Positions 37,311 to 43,945 of a DNA stretch of 64,000 bases are shown piece after piece. Each line of letters starts with the position of its first letter. Position 1 is the first letter of the stretch. Source of the stretch: Oligoflexia bacterium. Lineage in GTDB: Bacteria > Bdellovibrionota > UBA1018 > CAIMNF01. The notes under the pieces are model-generated. The model saw nothing but the letters and a program-made list of their open reading frames with translations. It was not told where the DNA came from and searched no databases. The translations under genes and the position numbers were made by a program. Location: assembly GCA_903831745.1 (NCBI GenBank), contig CAIKYX010000261.1, forward strand, positions 1 to 64,000. The letters run 5' to 3'.

Positions 37311-37357
37311 TTCCTTATCCTTTCCAAAAATTTCAAAAGGCTGTTTTTTTAGTCACC

Positions 37358-38722
37358 TTACCATAAATTAATAGCAGGGTGTTCATTTAATAATGTGACC
37401 AGGGGCGCTCTCGACGCGGTTAAAAAGACGATGATGAACAAATAAAGCACAAAAAACAAGACTTCACCGGAAATCAGCTTCCGGTTCAAACCTGACTCAC
37501 ATTTGAATAATGCGATTTTTCCAACTTTTTGAATTGAAGAAGCGGTGGCACCGAACCAAGTAAGGGCAATCACAACGGCCAGGGGCAGAAGGTCAGCTGA
37601 AATCATTTCATGCATCAATCGAAAAAATTGATGTCCCATTTCAAGGGGCGGTGCACCGACCAAAGCGAAGATGGTGGCGACCATCAGAAACTTGTTCTGA
37701 TACTTCTCTTCTTGAAAAGAATAGCCCGCCAGCAGGAACGTGATCAAAAACGCCAGTGAAAGAATATAGAACGCCGGAAGCGAATGGTCTCCTCCGAGTA
37801 CCAACGAAAACCAGCCGATCCCACAGAGGCTTGGCAGAATCGCCGACAACCAATCCGCATGTCCAGTCGTGCGAATCGCGAGCACCACGTAACGGATGGT
37901 GAAGCCAGAGAACAGCAGGCCTAGAAAAAGCTGAGCTGCGTTTTTTGACAAGAATTCGGAAGCGTTTAAGAAAGGAATACCAATCCTCAGCCAAAACACC
38001 GATACCATGACAAAGGAAACCAGATTCATACAAGCCAAGGCAAACGGGCTTTTTCCTCTAAAGACATTACCATGGGTCATGACGGATCCCAGGGCGAACA
38101 AGATCACGCCCATTCCCAATAAGGAAAAGGACTTTTCATGATGAAGCTTGACCCATTCGATGTATTCCGAAAAATAAATCGACCCCGAGGACAAACTCGA
38201 AATCGTAAAGAACGCGAAAAACAGACCGAGTAAAAGTGAAAAACCAAACGCCTGTTGCCGAATGGTCTTAATCCAACCTTCGTGGAGCTTGCTCTCGACC
38301 AGAATCAAATTTCGTGCAGAAATAGCGGACCCAAGCCACGCAAGCGCGTAGAGCAAAATGCTGTTACTCATGAAGCCGAGGTCGAGAAACAAGCAAAGAA
38401 ACAAAACAAATAGAAGCGCTCTTTGCTTTTCGAGGTAAACCATTCCTCTGTGCAAATGAATACTCAAAGAGCCCAAAATCAAAAGTAGGAGTGAAAAAAT
38501 TCTGCCAAAATAGGTGACGGAATCAGAGACCAGGATTTTCTCAGGCGGTGAAAAATAGGCGAGATCGGTCCGCATCAGAAAAAACGAAGCTCCGGCAAGT
38601 GTGAAGAGTGAAAACACGAGAGGCAACGAGCGATAAGTGACTGGCTTGAAATTCAAGGAAAGCATCGCCACAAAGAACTGCACTAAAATTAATAATTCCG
38701 GAATCCAGTCGAGAAGAATCAC
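37358..38722 (-). CDS. NuoN-like (antiporter-like) subunit of the second complex I-like operon, pump residues lost
   Basis: Polytopic membrane protein of about 454 residues. The GTG at 38722 shares GTGA with the stop of the preceding gene and follows AAGGGTGGG, so it is a better start than the ATG at 38764. Homology to antiporter-like subunits shows in the layout and in VGAPPLEMGHQFF near the end (compare AGxPPxxGF). Against NuoN of the neighbouring operon, the helix-5 Glu is Ala (LLYALAWLGS, residue 128) and the helix-7 Lys is Ala (ILFALGSVMTH, residue 210). It should not pump protons in the usual way. Last gene of the ten-gene operon. Confidence 0.7.
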   Translation of the reverse strand: MILLDWIPELLILVQFFVAMLSLNFKPVTYRSLPLVFSLFTLAGASFFLMRTDLAYFSPPEKILVSDSVTYFGRIFSLLLLILGSLSIHLHRGMVYLEKQRALLFVLFLCLFLDLGFMSNSILLYALAWLGSAISARNLILVESKLHEGWIKTIRQQAFGFSLLLGLFFAFFTISSLSSGSIYFSEYIEWVKLHHEKSFSLLGMGVILFALGSVMTHGNVFRGKSPFALACMNLVSFVMVSVFWLRIGIPFLNASEFLSKNAAQLFLGLLFSGFTIRYVVLAIRTTGHADWLSAILPSLCGIGWFSLVLGGDHSLPAFYILSLAFLITFLLAGYSFQEEKYQNKFLMVATIFALVGAPPLEMGHQFFRLMHEMISADLLPLAVVIALTWFGATASSIQKVGKIALFKCESGLNRKLISGEVLFFVLYLFIIVFLTASRAPLVTLLNEHPAINLW

Positions 38723-39711
38723 AGATGGCCCACCCTTTCCAACCAGAAAAATGCCACTGCACAAAACAGCTGGGTCGCCACCACGATATAGTAGCGAAAT
38801 CGCACTGACGAGTTTGGCTCTCTCTCGCGGAACTCATGACCCACATTCAGGGCGAATGCCTGAAGCGTGAAGGCCACGATTAGAACCCAGATCCAATTCA
38901 CATTCAGAGCCACAATGCTTTTTAGTGAATAGAAGAGTCCCGAGCAAACCAGAAATCCAGGCATACCGGCCAAAAACACTCTCGAGAAAACCTCGGTCTT
39001 ACGTCCTAATTGTTGCCCAAGCGAAATCAGAATGGGCGAAGTCATCATCACTACCGAAAGCGAAGCAATCGCCAAGCGAACCAAGGATTCTGAATCCACC
39101 ATCAGGACAAACATGCTCAATCCCAACCAAGCTTGAGTCAGGTGAATCCACTTTGAACGCGACTTGCGCTTCATCAGGGATAACCAGGAGCCTGCGAGGA
39201 AAGTGGATAACCCAAGAATGGTCAGAACCAGATCCCAAGTCTGGGTCCACTCGACTCTCATCTCGGGCTTGATTCTCATCAACACATTCAGCGTCGCTAG
39301 CGCTGGCAAGAGGCTCGAGTACAAATAAGTGCGCTGGGTGACTCCATGTTCTTGCCTTTCAAAAATCAAAGACCAAAGAACCGTAGGCAAAGACAAGACT
39401 AACCCGATGAAAATCAGTAAGGAAGAGAGCGGACTTCCCTGAAGCGCAACGCCGAACAAGCTCACAAAAAGAAAGAAGCACCGAAGTGAAAAGTTCATTT
39501 GTGACAGGACCGCGTTCGAGCGCTTTCCTTGGCGGCTAGAAATCAAATACGAAGCCATGGTCAGCAGAATCAATAGAAGAATACTGACTTCCATCGAACC
39601 CGAAAAAACCGCTCCTGCTGCAAGCGCGATCGGACCAAGCCCCACTGGGGTTGACGTCACCAACCACGCAATGACCATCACTGCACTGAGAAAGCTCCAA
39701 TCAAAATTCAA
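38719..39711 (-). CDS. NuoM-position antiporter-like membrane protein, second operon
   Basis: 330 residues, about 9-10 membrane helices, starting at a TTG behind GGAGG at 5 nt. The segment WIHLTQAWLGLSMF sits where antiporter subunits have LAYSSISHLG, and FLAGMPGFLVCSGLF where they have LAGMPxxxGF, so it looks like a shortened relative (NuoM is about 475). The charged helix residues of active pumps are not apparent. Overlaps the previous gene by 11 nt. Confidence 0.6.
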   Translation of the reverse strand: MNFDWSFLSAVMVIAWLVTSTPVGLGPIALAAGAVFSGSMEVSILLLILLTMASYLISSRQGKRSNAVLSQMNFSLRCFFLFVSLFGVALQGSPLSSLLIFIGLVLSLPTVLWSLIFERQEHGVTQRTYLYSSLLPALATLNVLMRIKPEMRVEWTQTWDLVLTILGLSTFLAGSWLSLMKRKSRSKWIHLTQAWLGLSMFVLMVDSESLVRLAIASLSVVMMTSPILISLGQQLGRKTEVFSRVFLAGMPGFLVCSGLFYSLKSIVALNVNWIWVLIVAFTLQAFALNVGHEFREREPNSSVRFRYYIVVATQLFCAVAFFWLERVGHL

Positions 39712-40552
39712 AGGAACCTCCTTTTTCGATCAGAACCACACCCACCCATAACACCACCATGATCAAGGTCCACCAAAAAATAGATTGATAGGCCGGGGCA
39801 ATCTCACCTGAATGTTCACGCTCGGCTTTTTCGAGCCAAAAGCGGCCAAATGTAGCTCGGTCACCGATCGCGCGGAAGGCGCGCTCACTTGAAGCCTGGA
39901 TTCGATTCAACCATCCTTCAAAATCAGGGGTTTTAAAGTGGTTCCAAATGAAGATTCCAAGAAGCACGGTGAGAATCGCGCCTCCTGCAATGACCAATGG
40001 CTCACTCTCTGCGATCGTCATGACTGCCGGTCGAAAAGAAAGCAGCACGCCCACCAACAAGAAGGGCTCTAGCCATTTTTGAATCAATTCCTGTTTTTTA
40101 ACCTTGAGTGCCTTCAGTGATTCTTTGATCACCACCGACCCGACAGCGGTTCCTAAAACCACTTCCATGAACTCGGGTTGCGCAAAATAGCTTCGAGAAA
40201 GAATCAAAGCGACGACCACTCCCAAACGATCGAGTCCTCCAGAATAAGAGACCCCCAAGACCCCGAAGATCGTAAAAAACTCTCGGAAGGGTGCCGGTGC
40301 TGCCATGCCGATCAATAACAGTAAAATGGATACAGAATCTTTTACTCTGAAGGGGGTCGGAAGATTTTCGCGGGCTCTCGACCAGACCACGAGTGTCGCG
40401 GTCAGAATCGCAAAGACGTCGCCCTTTAAAAACGCACCGATGGCGATTGCAATAAACGGCAAAACAGTGCGCTCACGCACCAAGCCTAGAAGTGCGGCGA
40501 GAAAGAAATAGAGTGAAATCTGATTCAGCTGTAACCAATCATTCAGATTCAT
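39701..40552 (-). CDS. NuoL-position membrane protein with C-terminal helix, second operon
   Basis: 283 residues with about 7 helices, then an amphipathic stretch (about 205-250, SSERAFRAIGDRATFGRFWLEKA) and one last membrane helix (FWWTLIMVVLWVGVVLIE). That ending resembles the lateral helix plus terminal helix of NuoL, but the protein is less than half as long and I cannot align the pump core by eye. Position between the K-like and M-like genes supports the assignment. Overlaps its neighbours by 14 and 11 nt. Confidence 0.5.
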   Translation of the reverse strand: MNLNDWLQLNQISLYFFLAALLGLVRERTVLPFIAIAIGAFLKGDVFAILTATLVVWSRARENLPTPFRVKDSVSILLLLIGMAAPAPFREFFTIFGVLGVSYSGGLDRLGVVVALILSRSYFAQPEFMEVVLGTAVGSVVIKESLKALKVKKQELIQKWLEPFLLVGVLLSFRPAVMTIAESEPLVIAGGAILTVLLGIFIWNHFKTPDFEGWLNRIQASSERAFRAIGDRATFGRFWLEKAEREHSGEIAPAYQSIFWWTLIMVVLWVGVVLIEKGGSFEF

Positions 40553-40778
40553 GGTCGAGTTGAACTTCCTTTCTCAATACCATCATGGCGCCAACCAGAA
40601 TGATGGCGGTCAAAAAAACGGCTCCACCCAAAATCAAAGTGTCGTGACTTCTGAGCGCCAGAAGAGCATCTAAAACCAAGGCCAAACGCGCAACCCCAAT
40701 AGAAACTCGGGGACCATCTTCAGCCATGAGAAGCTCAAACAAAGCATAAGCTAATAATAGAATCACAAACCAAATCAT
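40539..40778 (-). CDS. NuoK-position small membrane protein, second operon
   Basis: 79 residues from an ATG at 40778 that shares ATGA with the previous stop; a longer frame from 40868 is rejected. Two to three membrane segments (MIWFVILLLAYALFELLM, LILGGAVFLTAIILVGAMMVL). Membrane Glu or Asp residues occur (FELLM, LVLDALL) but cannot be matched with confidence to the NuoK glutamates. Assigned by position. Confidence 0.5.
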   Translation of the reverse strand: MIWFVILLLAYALFELLMAEDGPRVSIGVARLALVLDALLALRSHDTLILGGAVFLTAIILVGAMMVLRKEVQLDHESE

Positions 40779-41143
40779 CGTTTTCTTCTCTCCGTGATCA
40801 GGGCAATCAACGCTAGCGCCACTACCAAGGCCATTCCCAGATAAACAGGAAGCAACGGGCCATTCCAAAGATCTTCAGGCGACAGATCGACCTTCTTCTC
40901 GGGCTCTGGTCCGATCAGAGAAAGACCCACACTTACCGAAAGAATGAGCGCCAGAAATGCGGATTGCACCATTTTCAAGCGAGACGCTCCCCGCGGACGG
41001 GTCCCTAAAAGCAAGAGAGTCTTCCAAAATTGGGCACCATAAAAGAGTCCGAGCAAAACAAGGAAGACTCCGAATGCAGGAACCTTCATGCCGAGGACGG
41101 CGGCGGTCGCAATCAACAGTGCCAGATCAAAAAAAACAATCAC
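40775..41143 (-). CDS. NuoJ-position membrane protein, second operon
   Basis: 122 residues with about four membrane helices, starting at a GTG inside GTGA shared with the ferredoxin gene, behind GGAAGGGGG. The NuoJ helix-3 motif is not recognisable; FYGAQFWKTLLLLG is the closest segment. It is 50 residues shorter than NuoJ of the neighbouring operon. Assigned by position and topology. Confidence 0.5.
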   Translation of the reverse strand: MIVFFDLALLIATAAVLGMKVPAFGVFLVLLGLFYGAQFWKTLLLLGTRPRGASRLKMVQSAFLALILSVSVGLSLIGPEPEKKVDLSPEDLWNGPLLPVYLGMALVVALALIALITERRKR

Positions 41144-41532
41144 CGTCGCCCCCTTCCAAAGCTCATCTTCAAATCATTCGGACTGAGTACGGCAGGCTGA
41201 ATCTCTTTGGTCTGAACCAGAGCGTTTGGATCGCAAACATCGACACAGAACCCGCAAAAAATGCATTGTGAAAAATCGATATCGAATTTCGACACCCAAG
41301 GACGATGGCTTTTTTCGCTCTCCTGATATTCAAGTTCGATGCATTGCGTGGGACAAACTTTCACGCACTCTTCGCAAGCCGTGCATTTTTCGATCGAATT
41401 AAAAATCAATCCTCGGGCCCGAGCCGGAAAATCGTCTTTTCCGCGCGATGAAACTGGGTCCGGATAAAACTCCGTATCAATTTTTCGGATTTCGCCTTCA
41501 TTCAAAAGATGCTTCATTACCCGCTTAAGCAT
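41140..41532 (-). CDS. NuoI-like 2[4Fe-4S] ferredoxin subunit, second operon
   Basis: 130 residues from the ATG at 41532, behind GGGGGAAG and overlapping the NuoH-like gene by 8 nt. Both cluster motifs are complete: Cys50-53-56-60 (CTACEECVKVCP) and Cys90-93-96-100 (CIFCGFCVDVC). The region IFNSIEKCTACEECVKVCP closely follows NuoI, so N6a- and N6b-type clusters should be present. A long Asp/Pro-containing tail (101-130) differs from NuoI. This is the best-conserved subunit of the second set, with the NuoB-like one. Confidence 0.85.
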   Translation of the reverse strand: MLKRVMKHLLNEGEIRKIDTEFYPDPVSSRGKDDFPARARGLIFNSIEKCTACEECVKVCPTQCIELEYQESEKSHRPWVSKFDIDFSQCIFCGFCVDVCDPNALVQTKEIQPAVLSPNDLKMSFGRGRR

Positions 41533-42298
41533 GACTTCCCCCATAAGATACGAGGCCAAAAATGATCGCTGAAAACAACCAAAGCGCAATGGCCATCGGC
41601 AAGAGATAGACGAGGGATATCCTGAATAAGTCTTGCTTCGAATAAGCCGGAAAATACCGACCGAGCAGGCGGCACGCGACGAAGAGAACGGCGCTTTTCA
41701 GATGACCATCCAGAATAAAGAGATTGCCCTTCAAGAACAAATGAGTGGCAACCATGCACCAGCCATAAAACCTTGCCGACTGAAGCCAACTTTGTTCGCG
41801 CACGCCCGATTGAAACGGGTATTCGAGAAACAGAATCATTCCGGCAACCAAAAACAATGGCACAAACACCAAATGAAGAGGCGTCCATTCGTTTTGAATG
41901 AAAACACTCATGGCACTGAGGACGCCGAGCAGAGAACCAATCAGGAAAAATACCTGCGATCGATCCGCATTAATTCTGGCCTCGACTTCATTGTTGAGCG
42001 GCGAAGCGGTCACCAACACCAGAGAATTGAGTGCCAGGTAGATTAAAAACACAGTCACAAAATTGTATTCGAGAAAAAACACCAGGCTGAGTTGAAGTAC
42101 CAATACCGCCCAGGACTTCCACGCTCTCGAGGCGACCAGCTCTGACCATGAATCAACCCACAATTGATATAAAAACCCAGGAAAAGTAGCCCCTTTGCCC
42201 ACGCGAGATTGATGGGTCACGTTCGTGCGCTCACTGATGCCGTAAACCAGGAAAGAAATCGGAAAAAAAATCAGAATCGAGATCAAAGTAGAAATCAT
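41525..42298 (-). CDS. NuoH-like membrane subunit, second operon, quinone-chamber loop lost
   Basis: 257 residues, about 7 helices; NuoH next door has 359. The N-terminal pattern ISERTNVTHQSRVGKG parallels VERRGSALLQNRLGPN of NuoH. The strongly conserved acidic loop (ETNRxPFDLPEGESEL) has no counterpart beyond LEYPFQSGVREQSW, and the RxDQLMxxGWK end is absent. Shares ATGA with the NuoD-like gene. Role: probable membrane anchor for the ferredoxin-like and NuoB/D-like subunits. Confidence 0.65.
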   Translation of the reverse strand: MISTLISILIFFPISFLVYGISERTNVTHQSRVGKGATFPGFLYQLWVDSWSELVASRAWKSWAVLVLQLSLVFFLEYNFVTVFLIYLALNSLVLVTASPLNNEVEARINADRSQVFFLIGSLLGVLSAMSVFIQNEWTPLHLVFVPLFLVAGMILFLEYPFQSGVREQSWLQSARFYGWCMVATHLFLKGNLFILDGHLKSAVLFVACRLLGRYFPAYSKQDLFRISLVYLLPMAIALWLFSAIIFGLVSYGGSHA

Positions 42299-43320
42299 CG
42301 ATCAATCTCCGTCACCAGGAAACCCAGGCTTTTTAAAATCAGAGGAGTGTCTTCAAAATATTCACTTTCGAGGGCAGGAATGATGGCTCCCAAAATGGCG
42401 TCGGACGGAGTTCCGACCTTCATTGACTCGACTTTAAGATCTTCGCCGAGCTTCAACTCAAGCGCCCATTCACCTCGCCAGCAAACCAAATCGCGAGTGC
42501 TCGCGGGCTTGATTCGTTTATTCCAACCTTCTACCAAAAATGCACCCTTATGGGGAGTTGCAACCAAAGCCATGATTTCGTCCGCACAACTGCGGGTGCA
42601 ATTCAGCACAAACACCAAGCGCGACTCGACTTGACTGACCAGGCCTACATGAGTCGTCTGCACAGACGTTTCACTGACAAATCCGAACTTGCCTCCATCG
42701 ACTACCGTGCCAATTGCTTGAAGGCGGTTTTGAAACGTATGTGACCAGAGAAACATCGACTGAATCCGGTCGAAATCTGCGAGGTAATTTTTAATCCAGA
42801 TCTCTATCCGCTCGAGGAATCCTTCGGTAATATCGTATCGAACGCCGCCTGCGCGGACGAAACAATATCCATACCGTGAGCCCGTCAAAAGCTCGGTCAA
42901 ATCGAGAAGCTCCTCACGGTGTTTGAGGAGAATATTCTTCAGGATCAATAGCCCCATCGCTTCAGCCATGACCGCCAGATACTTAAGCATCGAACTGAAC
43001 TCACTCACCGTGGTCGATACTTCTCGAATCCAAACGGCACGGTCTTCGACACTCCATCCGAGACACTCTTCTACTGCTTCAGAAAAAATCCGATCGAGCA
43101 GGACTGCGCTTTCGGGCTCGATTCGAGAGAACCAATGGCGCGCTTGAACAAAAGAAGTTCCCAATATTTTTTTCTCTACATCTTTTTTCGCGTAGCCGAA
43201 TTCATGAGCTCCGCTGACCATTTGATCTCCATGGAGATCAATCGAGAGCCGCATGGGGCCGGGCAACCAATGATGAATCGGACCTAAGTTCAGGCGAGAC
43301 TGAATTTTGGGATCGTTCAT
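42295..43320 (-). CDS. NuoD-like (49 kDa-like) subunit, second operon, quinone ligands replaced by Pro
   Basis: 341 residues from an ATG at 43320 that shares ATGA with the NuoB-like gene. Aligning by eye to NuoD of the adjacent operon: GPTHPAMHGAFR becomes GPIHHWLPGPMR (ligand His to Pro20), GYTHRAKEK becomes GYAKKDVEK, and RLNYCSSLINN becomes RIEPESAVLLD (ligand Tyr to Pro69). WIR and the C-terminal TEIDR are kept. No CxxC pairs of [NiFe]-hydrogenase large subunits are present. A homologous fold with a rebuilt or lost quinone site is the likely reading. Confidence 0.75.
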   Translation of the reverse strand: MNDPKIQSRLNLGPIHHWLPGPMRLSIDLHGDQMVSGAHEFGYAKKDVEKKILGTSFVQARHWFSRIEPESAVLLDRIFSEAVEECLGWSVEDRAVWIREVSTTVSEFSSMLKYLAVMAEAMGLLILKNILLKHREELLDLTELLTGSRYGYCFVRAGGVRYDITEGFLERIEIWIKNYLADFDRIQSMFLWSHTFQNRLQAIGTVVDGGKFGFVSETSVQTTHVGLVSQVESRLVFVLNCTRSCADEIMALVATPHKGAFLVEGWNKRIKPASTRDLVCWRGEWALELKLGEDLKVESMKVGTPSDAILGAIIPALESEYFEDTPLILKSLGFLVTEIDR

Positions 43321-43694
43321 TTTTGTCCCTCCCGCAGCGCCAGCAATCCATTCATGATGGCTTCGGGTCGCGGAGGGCATCCGGTCACATAAACGTTCAC
43401 GGGAACTGACTCGTCCCGCTTGAGTGGAAAGAGTCCTCCGCCACAGGCACAGGTGCCAATCGCCAGCACATATTTCGGTGATTTCATCGCCGCGTAGTAA
43501 GTTTCGACTTCTTTTTGAAGTTTTTCGTTCAGAGTTCCCTGAATGATCAACAAATTTGCTTCATCATGATGATCCGCAGGCCGGCACCCCAGGCGCTCAA
43601 GGTCATATCGACTGGATTCGGTCTGCATCCAGTCGTCTCCACAGCAGGAAATGCCTACTCTAAAGTATTTGAGTGTCGGTTTAGTGGTTTTCAT
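43317..43694 (-). CDS. NuoB-like subunit with all cluster N2 ligands, second operon
   Basis: 125 residues, shorter than NuoB (180) at both ends. The four N2 ligands are present: Cys17-Cys18 (RVGISCCGDDW), Cys82 (AIGTCACGGG) and Cys106 (YVTGCPPRPEAIMNGL). The NuoB segment [14 protein letters not shown] is replaced by CRPADHHDEANLLIIQG. The same small-subunit family includes [NiFe]-hydrogenase proteins, but no catalytic hydrogenase subunit is present. Overlaps the first gene of the operon by 14 nt. Confidence 0.85.
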   Translation of the reverse strand: MKTTKPTLKYFRVGISCCGDDWMQTESSRYDLERLGCRPADHHDEANLLIIQGTLNEKLQKEVETYYAAMKSPKYVLAIGTCACGGGLFPLKRDESVPVNVYVTGCPPRPEAIMNGLLALREGQK

Positions 43695-43902
43695 CCCGGT
43701 CTTTCTTCAGAAAGTTCTGTGCACACAAAAAGAAAGACAAAAAGACTACCAACATGACCAAAATCGCGATTAAATAGGAAATAATTTTGATCTCCTTTGA
43801 GATAAAAATCGGAAGCGAAAACAAAAGCGGAATCCAGAGGAAAATGATTCCCTGGGACAATTGTGTTGTCTTGATCTCAAACGGCAGTATTTTCTTGAAC
43901 AT
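43681..43902 (-). CDS. Small two-helix membrane protein at the NuoA position of the second operon
   Basis: 73 residues with two predicted membrane helices (about 18-35 and 40-61) and charged ends. It occupies the place of nuoA but shows none of the NuoA motifs, so it may be an unrelated assembly subunit. Divergent from mfd with only 43 nt between the two start codons. Confidence 0.55.
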   Translation of the reverse strand: MFKKILPFEIKTTQLSQGIIFLWIPLLFSLPIFISKEIKIISYLIAILVMLVVFLSFFLCAQNFLKKDRDENH

Positions 43903-43945
43903 AACTTCTTATACAGAGGCTACTTGAAAAGGAAAGGGTGAGTCA

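Noticed and set aside
42295-43694. Second operon as a [NiFe]-hydrogenase (group 4 type)
   Set aside because: The large-subunit-like protein lacks both CxxC nickel-binding pairs and no maturation genes are nearby.
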